Below, one piece after another: positions 23,105 to 33,600 of a stretch of 64,000 nt of DNA. The stretch is from Rhodosorus marinus (taxonomy: Eukaryota; Rhodophyta; Stylonematophyceae; Stylonematales; Stylonemataceae). Within the stretch, counting starts at the first letter, position 1. Every line of letters begins with the position of its first letter. The stretch lies in the NCBI GenBank assembly GCA_029953675.1, contig JAMWBK010000001.1:3231001-3295000 (forward strand), given 5' to 3'. The notes under the pieces were generated by a model, which ran no database searches, was not told the DNA's origin, and worked only from the letters and a program-made list of their open reading frames with translations. A program made the translations under genes and the position numbers.

Positions 23105-24646
23105 TCACTTGTGAATAACAATATTAATAACACCTCCAAGGTGGTCAGTCCTCGGCCTGTACTGCCTCTCACGTAAATACTCCTCAACTCTGGGCCTTAT
23201 CTTTACACTTCCTCCGGTCGACTTGCCTGAGCGCATCGGAAGACAAATGTGGGTTTTCCTCAGACGCTTTCAGGGGGTCCACGGTCAAGCGAGGAACCAA
23301 AGCCGGGAAAGCACACAGAACAACTCCAAGGGAGTGATGAACGACGGCCTTCTATGGTCATTTTCACGTGCTCGCCCGGATCGACAAATACACTGCTAGA
23401 AAAATAAGACTCACCTCTGCCGGTGATAAATTCTATCCTCTTACCACTCCTGCCATCGGTTCTCTCCTCACAATCCAGCTTCAGCGAAACGAGTTTGAGG
23501 GCATCCTCTACGTTAAACCCGTGGAGATCGATAGACGTCTTTTGGTTAAACCTAGATTCCAGGAATTTGCTCTGAGTGAGTCGAAATACGAACTGACTCA
23601 TGAAGGCTTTTCCTGCTCGTTTCGGGGTGCCTCTCACGTAATGTCTTTGGATAAGAGTTTGAGCATCTCGTCGAAGAGGTCATCGTACTCCTTCTTCGAC
23701 CGTTCACAGCTCTGATAAGCTTCAGGAGTTCTCGCGCTCTGAGCGAGAACCAGCCTGGATTCGTATTTTTGATAGGCAATCGAAGCATCCGCCATTGTCC
23801 TATTAACTTGCGCGGAGTTGTCTACGAGACCGTCCACCATAACCACCGACTATATCCATCATACGTAGAGCATCACAATTGTCAATCGCGGGGTCGGACT
23901 TTCCGCAAAACTGAATGCGAAATGAAGCGCTCACCCTCGAAACTGTACCACTCGCGTTGGATCCGCATTCCCCCCCAGTCTGAGGGCGTTCTCTGCTGGA
24001 CGCAGGCCAGTTGGTCTTGGCGACCTTGTCTGACCCTGCACCTGGTTCATACGTTCTGGGATCAAACAGACTGACGATAAAGTCTTCAGCGATACTGCTA
24101 TCCCCATCCGCCTGGGAGAACAGGTCCTTGATTACGTTGTCGTCAACTGATGGATACTTCTTCTTCAGCTCCTGAACTTTAAACTTGCTATGCACGGTGT
24201 TGTTTTCAGTCCAGTCGTTTCGCTCTGCTTCGCCACGGAGATTAGCTTCGATTTCAGCCATGGACAATACAATGCCTCTGTTCCTTCGTTTTTGATTCGG
24301 AGCCTCACAGCTCTCAAGACCAAAACTCTTGGTCTCTGCTTCCAGCTGAGCCTTACGAGGGGGGGGACATGAGCAAGTTAGAGGAGTTGTTTAGTTCTCA
24401 TAGCCGCGGGATCACCGGACAACAGGGCAAATTTTGAGAGAACAAGAACCAAGAAAACGTCAATAAACGCACCATGTCTGGATCATGAGCAAAGGAAGCC
24501 TCAGCGACCATATCACAGAGCGTCACAAACGCCTCCTTCCGGCTTAGGCTCATTTCCACGACGCTCCGAACAACGTCCTCCGGCAAACTCGAAAACTCCT
24601 CCCACAGCTCCCTCACAAGCCCTTCTCTTCCTTCGTTCCCATCCAT
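23105..24646 (-). CDS. Smr-domain protein with CUE-like N-terminus
   Basis: Five exons (24473-24646, 23949-24345, 23638-23821, 23415-23551, 23105-23226) join in phase to 337 residues. The C-terminal Smr domain is clear: SIDLHGFNVEDALKLVSLKLD, then IEFITGRGKSTGGSV and an IRPRVEEYL helix. These give the DLHG and TGRGxxSxGG motifs of MutS2-type endonuclease domains. Before it lies a Tyr/Lys-rich helical block resembling the DUF1771 segment that commonly precedes eukaryotic Smr domains. Near residue 110 is a CUE-like helix bundle (LKKKYPSVDDNVIKDLFSQ), with a second weaker one at the N-terminus. CUE-DUF1771-Smr proteins occur in plants and animals (N4BP2 type) and act on RNA or ubiquitin-linked processes. 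The 23638-23821 exon may begin at 23806 instead. Confidence 0.82.
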
Positions 24647-25565
24647 CCCTACACCCCTTCAATTCCATCCAAAACATAACAGCTTCCAAACCCGTTCTAA
24701 CCTAACCAAACCAAATACAAATACTAACATACATCCTCTTCCACCCGCCCCACCACCGCTACACCTCTTACCCACACCTTCCCCAGCCCTTCCCCAACCA
24801 GAAAACTAATCCGAACGGAAAAGAATCTGTACGAGACCATCCATAAAACATGAAAAATACAATCTCATAACCCAAAACTCAAACCAGAATCCGGTTCCAG
24901 ATTAGTAGCTTAGTACTGAAAACGGATAGTTTTGGTACTATTAGTACTTCGCACAATCTGATCAAACACAAAAATAGCCGCGGGCGCATATGGTTTAGCA
25001 GGAGGTTGGAGGCGGATTTGTGAAGGATTAAACTCGCTTGCCACCGTAGACTTACTTACCACCAGGACGAGAGGATGACGCAGCGATTGAAACTGGCAAC
25101 GTGAGGCCAGAGTTCAAGTGATTCTACTGACTCCCCCCTCCCACCTCCGTCGCCAGTTCCTTTTGCTCCAACAGGGATACGCGCTCTCAACATTCCCATC
25201 TCCCCTCTGGTACAGACCGGGAAGCTGAGGAAGTGGATCTGGATTCTGAGAGACTGGGAAGGAACTGCTTGGTAGAGAGCCCTGTTGCGTATCTGGAGAG
25301 CTCGGAGAGGTTTCGCTGCTTCTAACAAGCAAATTTCGTGGTTTTGTCAGGGCGCGAGGCAGTTCTTTGTTCAATCATGGGTTGAGCTGGCAAGCTTACG
25401 TCTGCTTCACAGTGGCGTCTGCTCCACGCGTGCTTGTGCTTTCCGTTTGCGGGGGACGTTTTCGAAGGGTTGGCGTCTTCACCCGCTGGACAAACCCTCA
25501 GGACTTTGGATGAAGTGCGAGTGGCATGAGATACTGTAGCTTGAGAAGAGATTAGAAGCTTTTCA
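24647..25565. other. Divergent intergenic region
   Basis: 0.9 kb between the starts of the Smr gene (-) and the sirtuin gene (+). The first half is C/A-rich on the plus strand (24660-24860), and a short AT-rich block with repeated TTAGTAC lies at 24900-24950. No credible ORF was seen. Confidence 0.5.
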
Positions 25566-27073
25566 ATGGCAACTTCGGCAGCCGGTAGTTACGCAGCCAA
25601 GCTCACTCCTGGTGCGCATAAGGGTAGGCTCAATCTGCACGAGGCTCGCGATCCTGCTCCGGTTTTGGGTCCAAAGGTGCAGGCTTTGGCCCGACTGATC
25701 GCTGAATCGTCACGTACAGTAGTGCTTACTGGAGCGGGTATCTCAACGTCGGCTGGAATCCGTGACTTTCGCGGGCCGGAAGGAATTTGGACGAAGCAGA
25801 GGAAGGGTGAACCAATCGTTGACGGCGTGGACTTCACCACTGCACGCCCGACATTGGCTCATGTGGCGCTGGTAGAATTGCACCGTCGAGGGCTTGTCAA
25901 GTTTCTGATCAGTCAAAACGTTGATGGTCTTCATATACGCTCCGGTTTTCCGCGGGACGCCCTCGCAGAGCTCCATGGGAACGTTTTTGCGGAGGAGTGT
26001 CGCGCGTGCGACAAGGAATACGTTCGGTGCTATGATGTTGACTCAATAGGTCTGAGGGCGACCGGGAGGGCCTGCGATCAATGCGGAGAGGCGCTGTTTG
26101 ACAAGCTGTTGGACTGGAACGATCCACTTCCAGAGGTAAGATATCAATCCTCAGAATCATCGATGGCTATTCTCTGCTTGCTCATCTGAAAAGCCGGTGT
26201 TTTGCGTGTAGAGTGAACTCCGACGTGCGGAGCAGGAGACTAAGTTGGCCGATTTGTGCATTGTCATGGGCTCAAGTATGCAAATGATTCCCTCCCGCGG
26301 CCTACCCCAGCGAACGCTCCGATCCGGAGGGAAAATTGTTGTCTTGAACCTTTCAGACACTCATCTGGACAAGCAAGCCTCGGTGGTAATACGGGCAGAC
26401 CTTGACGAGGTAATGCTACGCTTGCTAGATGCCCTTCACCTCCCAGCCCCGATAAACCCAGCCAGGCGGAAGGTACTCGTACGATCCCGGATGGGAAATA
26501 GCCCCAAGGATTGTCTTTATTTGTCGGTTGATCCGATGAACGGAGAGAGTTTATCGTTCATCAGGTCGGTGCTGTTCAGTTGCATCGGGCGGTCGATGGA
26601 GGTATCCTCGGAGCCGTTCTCAGTGGAGATGCTGGTTGATGAACATGAAAGCAAGGGATTGGACGTAGCAGTGCGTATAGCCGTCTCCTCACGGACGCAG
26701 CGGCAGGTCGATATTCCCAAATTGATGGAAAAGGTTGTGATTGAGATGGACGCATATGATGATGATTCAAAGTACACCGATTCCGTGCAGAGGATCCGAT
26801 CGCAGATAGAGACGCAGGTACGCATCCTTCCAATGGCCGCTGAAGCTGCGAGATGGTCTGGAACAGCTGCTAAACGAACTAGTTGGTTTCCCCCGGTGCG
26901 TAACCCCTCAAAAGGACTCCACCCCGCTCGATACCAGGCGCGCTGAACCCTCCGCCTACTTTTTCAAGTCGTTCCGGCAGCGAGGATTTGCGACTTGTGC
27001 CCTGTGCGGTGAAGACGTCCACGGGAGTGGAAAGTCCCGTCACCTGAGCCTCTGTGTTGCAGACCAGAGATAG
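25566..27073 (+). CDS. SIRT6/SRT1-like sirtuin with a C-terminal UBZ4-like zinc finger
   Basis: Exon 1 is 25566-26135 and exon 2 is 26212-26817, together 392 residues. The core has the NAD site GAGISTSAGIRDFRG, QNVDGLH, the catalytic His in ELHGN, two CxxC pairs for structural zinc (CRAC, CDQC), then LLDWNDPLPE, GSSMQMIP and VVLNL. The LLDWxDxLP segment is typical of SIRT6 and plant SRT1, nuclear NAD-dependent histone deacylases. A 130-residue extension after the core is placed as in plant SRT1. The third exon is either 26969-27073 (151-nt intron) or 26867-27073 (49-nt intron); both keep frame. It encodes CALCGEDVHGSGKSRHLSLC, a C-x2-C-x11-H-x3-C pattern with RAD18-type UBZ4 spacing. The sirtuin call is firm; the fused finger depends on that last splice. 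Confidence 0.88.
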
Positions 27074-27126
27074 GAATGTTCCGTCTGCATCTTTGCCTTG
27101 GAGGTGTAGCTTACCACGCCTCATTA

Positions 27127-27727
27127 CTAACAACTAACAGTCTCCGGTTTCGACAAGAAAGTATTATGCATTCCTCTCGTTGCTTCGAGCGTGTTCACGC
27201 CGAAGTCGCCGCGCCGAACGCGCTCCCAGCCAAGCATTATCGTATTAATAGTGTCTAACAGACGGCGCATGAGCCCATCGCTACCACACGCTGTTGAGAT
27301 CTACCCAACGGCTTCGAAGACTTCACTAGCACGGAGCTTGGACATAGAGGACTGGCCAGTTGTCGGCGATGTGGCGTGAACAAAAAAAGGTCGGTCGGAG
27401 ACAGAATCTCGTCAGCCTCCCAGTTGCGTCTGTACTTTGTTGTGTCAGCTGGACTTTGTTAAATACATCCTGGAGACAGTTTTCAGCTCTCCTCACTCTT
27501 ACGTCAGCCGATCTCGAGAGGTGTCTCATCCCTTGGCTGGATTCCGCTTTAAAGCGCTCCGTTTTGTTTGCTTCGCCAGTTTGTTGATCCCTCAAAAAGC
27601 TTATCATTCGCTCAGATTTTTTCGCTACACGTCCGTCAGAGGTGTGCTCAGACTCAACTATTTTCTGTCCTTCTATGACGCTTTCGGGTTCCTTCCTGCC
27701 GAGACTTAGACAGTTGGCATATCGATT
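27127..27727 (-). CDS. Unknown protein, 3' three exons of a multi-exon gene
   Basis: Three exons join in phase: one ending at 27503 and open up to about 27727, then 27305-27434, then 27127-27254 with the stop. The introns are 66 and 50 nt with GT-AG ends. The C-terminal half reads RRNWEADEILSPTDLFLF ... INTIMLGWERVRRGDFG and ends KPETVSC. The upstream exon is hydrophilic and probably helical (KKSERMISFLRDQQ). I do not recognise the family. Its coding status rests on phase agreement and on composition. The 5' end is not found; it may lie in 27728-27960. The stop is 53 bp from the convergent sirtuin stop. Confidence 0.5.
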
Positions 27728-28103
27728 CTCTTGTTGTTAGGCTACCACTGCCAGCCCGTCTAGAATACAGATTCTAGATGTCCTAACACTTGTTCTACAT
27801 TTCACGTCTACGGAACTCGTGCTCCCAGTCAGCAGCTTACCTCGTTCGGCTGAGCTCAGTTTGTTTTCAGGAGAGCTGGAATCTCATCTGCAAGTGACGG
27901 GGATTTGAGCTGCCCTTCGGGATTCGTCTAATGAAGGAGAGCAGGAACGGCTAGCGACTCTTTGCTCAGTTTAGAAACAGCTTGCTTGTCGACTTTCGAG
28001 TCCTTTGGTGGTAGGGAAGGGGTGTACGGCGAATGTGTGTGAGGTTAGATGTTCGTGTAGGTTAGTCTGAAGGAGGACGAGCGAAAATTCTGATTTGGAA
28101 GCC
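27728..28103. other. Gap before the GPALPP gene
   Basis: 376 bp with no firm ORF. It may contain the 5' exons of the unknown minus-strand gene and the promoter of the DUF3752 gene. Confidence 0.4.
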
Positions 28104-29009
28104 ATGATTGGACCTGCGCTGCCTCCGCACCTTCGCAGGAAGATGGAAGAGGAACAGGAGGTGGATGAAGAGCAAGAGGTAAGGTCTGATGGTGACGATG
28201 ACGGTGGCGGAATCGTTGGACCCACTTTGCCTTCCAGGAAACGGAAACCTGAGGTGGGAGGGGTAGAAGGGTTGAAGGATGGAGATATGAGCGATAGTGA
28301 AGGGGAGGATGTGTATGGACCACGGGCGCCTCGTGGTGCGAAGAAAAAGGACGAGCTGGTCAGCGACGCGTCGAAATGGGAAGGCTTGAGGAAGGAGGAT
28401 GAGGAGATTAGGAAATCTAGAGCGGCGTTTGAAGGTGACGAATACGCGAACGCGGGAAAAGCGAGAGAAGAGTGGATGCTGTCTGCTCCAGAGGCCAAGC
28501 CGAGTGGTACCGGGAACAGGTTTCGGCCGAATGAGGTTGCAAAGGCTGACCTTTCCTGGATGCATACACCGGGCAAGAAGCATGGAAAGGGAACAGGTGA
28601 GAGAACAGCCCGCGGATCTGGACCGACGGATGTGCATCAACAGGAGGAAGAAGAACAGGAGATGGCGGAGAAAGTACGACTTGTCGATGAGCACACGCGG
28701 GGGAAGAGGTATTTTCATACTTCCGCTACTTTGCCCAGCTTTGTTACGGGAGGGCTGCATGGCTTGAGAATGAAGCTTGAGCTAAATACGAAACCGTTCT
28801 GATCTAGGTCGCTGCTGGAAATCCATGAAGAAGATGCTCGAAAGAAGAGTAAAGCACTAGAGTCCAAAGCCGCAGGGCCCTTGTCCTGGGACCGGGAACG
28901 CGACCTTGTTGATAACCATAAGCGTGTTGACGCATCCGCTTACGTAAAGAAGATCGGACGGCTCAATGAGCGATTTAGCTCGGGACAAAGTTCACGAAAG
29001 TTTTTATAG
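28104..29009 (+). CDS. GPALPP-motif protein, DUF3752 family
   Basis: Two exons (28104-28708 and 28808-29009) join in phase 2 to 268 residues. The N-terminus carries IGPALPPHLR, then VGPTLP and VYGPRAP variants, the repeated GPALPP motif that names the family (human GPALPP1). The DUF3752 C-terminus follows: REEWML, a RSLLEIHEEDARKK helix, WDRERDL and a terminal KKIGRLNERFSSG before KFL. The protein is highly charged and probably disordered outside the C-terminal domain. Family members are nuclear and of unknown function. The start ATG at 28104 directly precedes the first motif. An open 87-codon stretch follows the stop (see the 29010-29282 entry). Confidence 0.87.
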
Positions 29010-29282
29010 CTTGTCTACTTGCGCACGTGCAGAGAATCAGACTTTGAAGGGGGACGTGTGTTAGGGGACCGGGAAAAGGAGCAGCGACATGGTCGATTGA
29101 AGCAGGGCTCCATGCAAGAAAGGGTGCTTGTGCTAGGAAAAGATGAGGGTTCAGGGTGGGACCCGGTCGGACAAGCGAGGAAAAAGACGAGTCCGCACAT
29201 CGTTGCAGGCGAACCGCTTGACGGAAAAGCTCTTGGGATATTGGGCGATTATCTCGACCTTTCTGCTGGTCCAGACCTGTGA
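29010..29282 (+). other. Open stretch after the GPALPP stop, possible alternative C-terminus
   Basis: A frame without an ATG near its start runs from about 29019 to 29282. Its composition looks coding, with a REKEQRHGRLKQ charged helix and an LGILGDYLDLSAGPDL end. A pyrimidine-rich tract and CAG at 29030-29032 could accept a splice from within the preceding codons (GT at 29000), but the intron would be only about 33 nt. It may be an alternative terminal exon or chance. 29283-29492 shows nothing. Confidence 0.3.
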
Positions 29283-29492
29283 AGGGGGAAATCATCATCT
29301 TAAATCAAACCTGGATGAGCTTCGGTGGTAAAGCAAGCGGACAGGTAACCCCCTCCAAGTTGGCATCCATCGTCCGGTTCCTAGCAACGCTTTTTGTACC
29401 TATGGTTACGTTTAAATGCTCAGCTTGTCGTTGCATTAATTGTTATTCTTGAAACATAAATGGAGATACACACATTGGCCGCACCCGTCAAT

Positions 29493-30639
29493 CTAAGAAG
29501 TAGACTTGACCCGCACGGTAGAGGCGTTCAAATCCAGAGACGCGCTGTATGGATCAAGCTCTTCTTCCTCCCCGGAATCAATGAGCTGCAACAGAATCGA
29601 GCCTGACTCAGCGAGGCCGAGAATACGCGCTTTCTTCCCTTCTCTATTTTCCAGGCTAACCACCTGATCAGTGTGGATCCAACGGTCATAGTATCGCTGC
29701 TTAAGCGGCTCAAATCCATCCCTTTTCAAAACCTGCAGAGGTTTCATCCAGAGAAGAGCGTGTGCGGGCAATGATTCAGCTATCGGACCCAAGGGGAGTC
29801 CTCGATTGGTTTCCCGCTTCGCGTACCTCGAACAGTGGTTCAAAGGAGTTAATCAAGGCCGCAAGAACAACCTCCCTGGAGATGGTCGCTGAAGCTGGGA
29901 GATTCCCCTTGAGAGAACATGTCGGATTTTCGTTCGTAACGTTGATTCCAATACCCACGCTCACGTACATATTTCCCTCAACCACGATCCCTTCGCATAG
30001 GATTCCCGCGACTTTGTCGCCGTTGATAAGGACGTCGTTTGGCCACTTTACCTGAAGCGGCACCTGACTTCCCATCTTTTAAAGCAAGTGAACGTATTAG
30101 ATTTGCGTCTCACTTTCAGATGCGGAAGGCTCTGGGGAGGGAACGTTATCAATTGCGAAGGATGAACTAACTAGACCCACCTCAGTTGATCGAACAGCAT
30201 CGACGACGGAGAGCGCGGCAACATATTGCAGGAACGGGAGCAAGTCGGCTTTCGCTCTAGGGAGGACAACTCCAATTGAGCAGGTGAGACATCCTTCTGG
30301 GGAAACCCATTCAGATCCATGACGACCTCTACCTTCCGATTGCTCATCAGCGACTACCACCAGACCCGGTACAAGCGATCGTAGACTCTCCCGAACAACG
30401 TCCTGTGTGGAGGGTGTGGACGAGAAACAGACAATGACATTTCCCAACTGTGTCGTATCCACCAGCTTCATGCTAACCTCGCTCCTGAACCTGCCGCTTC
30501 TCGGCTCCTCGAACGTCTCATCCGGTCCGAAGATACGAACACTACCCTCCTTCGACAAACCATACAGCAACTCACCGTGCTCTTCAATCAGAGACTGTAC
30601 TTTGTCTGCTGAAGCTCCACAGACCTCGACTTGCGCCAT
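29493..30639 (-). CDS. Biotin-protein ligase (holocarboxylase synthetase)
   Basis: Three exons (30181-30639, 29827-30063, 29493-29732) joined at phase 0 give 311 residues. The biotinyl-AMP site GRGRHGSEWVS lies near residue 103, followed by LTCSIGVVLP, then KWPNDVLINGDKVAGILCE and the GIGINV strand, all diagnostic of the BirA/LplA fold. A C-terminal SH3-like domain contains WIHTDQVVSL. The enzyme attaches biotin to acetyl-CoA carboxylase and other carboxylases using ATP. The N-terminus is cytosolic-looking (MAQVEVCG), without an obvious transit peptide. The second exon could also begin 12 nt later, at the next CAG. Confidence 0.92.
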
Positions 30640-33600
30640 TGTAAACAGTTGACCGCAGAAAACATCCAGCAGAATCCCAGCATGCGAAAGTTGAGATATG
30701 CTGACATGGATAAATCTATCTGCAAGACATCACCCCGAAGCTGAGGGAGGAGATGAGCGACGCCCCCAGTGTAACCTGATAGATAGGGAGCAATGATGGG
30801 CAGGTGGAGGCTGAACTGGGGGGAACGAATTTTGTTAGTGATGCGGAAGGACTAGGCGCATCGACCTTGCAGCCGTGCCGGTGACAGGAACATAAAGCAC
30901 CCGGTGCAGTTCTTTCCTCGACTTTGGAGGAGGACGCGTCACTTGGCACTTGCGCTGTTGTTCATGCAAACCGTTCAACCTCCTAAGGGTGAGCTTCGAG
31001 TGTTTAGCGGATATGAATTTGAGCAAGCCTGCCTCTTGGAAAAGCACTGATTGCTTGACCATCTACTCGAGTGCGCATTCTAGCTATCTTGGAGGCATGA
31101 TCGGAAGAGCTTAGCTCGCTGTCCCCCCGCATGCGAGGAACATAGCGTGGCGGGCTGTTCCGTTCAAAGCGCATGTTGAATCACGCCTTTGCTTCTTCTC
31201 AAGTCCGTCGAAGAAACCTATCCGCTGAACTCCAGGGCCCCGAAGGCGGCTGCTGGCTTCAAATCTCCGCTTATATACCCGCGGAGGTGAACTCTTGAGC
31301 CCCCAGAGAACGTTCCAACCCTACACGCCTAGTCGGTCTCGAGGCGTGCTGCCATGGCGAAAGCACATCAACAAACAACTCCCCCGAACAGAAACATTTT
31401 CGCAAAAAAGTTTCCCAAACCTTTGGAATTCGTTTCACAACACCACGTGAAGCAGTCCTTAGAGAATGTTCGAACCCCTACTCGCATAGTCGGTCTGATA
31501 GACGTCCCAACCTGGTCATGAGCAACTTACACATACGTCTAAATACTACAAAAACTCATTCATCTCGTAAGTTGCTTTGAATTTTTTTCATTTTTCCACT
31601 TTCGATTAAACAGAGACGGTTTAGCCGGTGATTTAGAATTGAAAAGCGGCTCTTTTTTGCGTATGAAATATATTGTTTTTTAAAGATAAGTGATATTGAG
31701 TGAGTTGGTAAAACTACTAATAGTGTACGCACGGCGGCGTGGTAGGCAGATGGATTGACTGATGCAGCGATTTGGATAGTGCAATGGGACGGGGGTTTCC
31801 TGTTGAGTGGGGTGCGGTCAGGCGAGAATATGGAGAGAGGGGTGAGTGGAATAGGTCTATTGGCTCTCCACGAGGCCGGCGGCGAAATTTTTTCACGCGA
31901 ATGGATTTTTTGTTTGTAATCACGCTTTTTGCCAGGTTTTACTTGGGTTTTCTTTCTAGCGGGAAACAGGAGGAGGAGGGGGGATAGGCGGGTATGGCAC
32001 TGATTTGGGGCCCAGGGTGAACATGCTCCTCGTCGATAAGGCAAAGAGCATTGTCATACGCTAACTCTATTGTTGAAGTAGACTCTTAAATCAGCTTTCC
32101 CACGTCGATGGAGCTTGAACCCATCCACTGTTGGAATTAGAAACGGATCCAACGTTTGTCCAAATGTCAATAGGACTATTTTTCGACCCTCGAGCGCCAG
32201 TTACGGGACTTCAATCGACCATTTTTCTTCACCGGAATGACACTGGTCCCCAAGGACTAGCTAGCACACCGCGGCAGCAAAAAAATTCTCCTACCCTCGA
32301 GAACGATTGCGTCCAATTTCTCTTCAATACGAAAGAACGTCGATTCCCAGCACCAGTAGATTTCAATCGGCCTTTGCAGTTCCAGCGGGAGCCCAAGATC
32401 CATATTCCGAAGCGGAAGGATACTTTTTCCGATTACAATGTTTGGCTGCCTGATCAGGTTTCCAGATATGGAACAAGAAAATTTCACTGACTTGCAACCT
32501 TTAAAATTGTGTGGATCGATTTTCGACGTCAATCGAACAATATGTCTCCACTTACGGATTTTGCGAGTTGATAGAATATCCACCAAAAAAAAAAGTATGG
32601 GTTTTGCTATATGATGTTACTTGGCTGGTTGCGAAACGAGATACATAAAAGTCTTCCAAAAGCCGTAATCGAAGTGAAATGCTAAGGGGAACAAGGAACC
32701 AAAAAAAAGTCCACAGGCATCGATTACGCAAACTAGAATTTAAAAGGTAGGCAAGGGCACACTCACAACGTGAATGTGAGTGGAGTAAGTAGTCAATTCG
32801 GGTCCCTTCACACGTCCGTCGAACGAGTTATCTAGTCACTTGGTATGTGAGAGGTCACCACAAGTCTCTTCGCAGCTGATCATATGGAAAACTTTGTGGA
32901 AGGGACTTAAATTGGAGGCACTCCAATAATTCTTGTAGAAGCCTCTTCACAAGAGAGAGGTGGCGCTAAACGACCAGATTTCCGAACGAAAACGTGGAGA
33001 GGGGGATGGTGCAATTGTCAACTTCCGCCAACTCCCCGAAACACAGGAGCTTGCAGCAAGCGCGGGGTGAAAAGCTGGCATCGCGCCAGGAAAACAGCTG
33101 GTGAGGCCTGATTCCGGATAACACCTTAAAGGAACCAAAAGAAGCGACGATTCCAATTGAAATTTCGAACTCTGTCCCAAAAATTATTTAGATTTTTTGG
33201 GACACGAAAAACAAAAAAGCATTGGTTTTGAGCCCGGAACTTTTCACAATGATGAAAGTATCCGCCTCTGCCCAAAATGCAAAATCACCCTCCCGCCCGT
33301 TTTGCTTTACGCTCCGGTGGGAGGCGGCGATCTGCTTCATACCGCGCTACGATTTCCACTTTTTAAGCAACGCTGCTCTGGGAAACCCTTTTTTTTGGTG
33401 GGGGGACTGCAACGAGGCGGAAAATTAGAAACACAGATGGTTTTGGGACTGAAGCATGAGGAAAATTGTTTTTACTTTTCTCTCACAAGTCGCGACCTAT
33501 TGGCGCGGCATGTGAACCTGTGGGAACCCCCCGCCAAGCTTGTGTGGGAATATGCTACATTTTTTCCGCCGATTCAGTCGGCAAACGATTTTAAACTACG

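Noticed and set aside
31460-31505. TTCGAACC-like tRNA T-arm on either strand
   Set aside because: The flanking bases do not pair into a T stem and no D or anticodon arm could be found.
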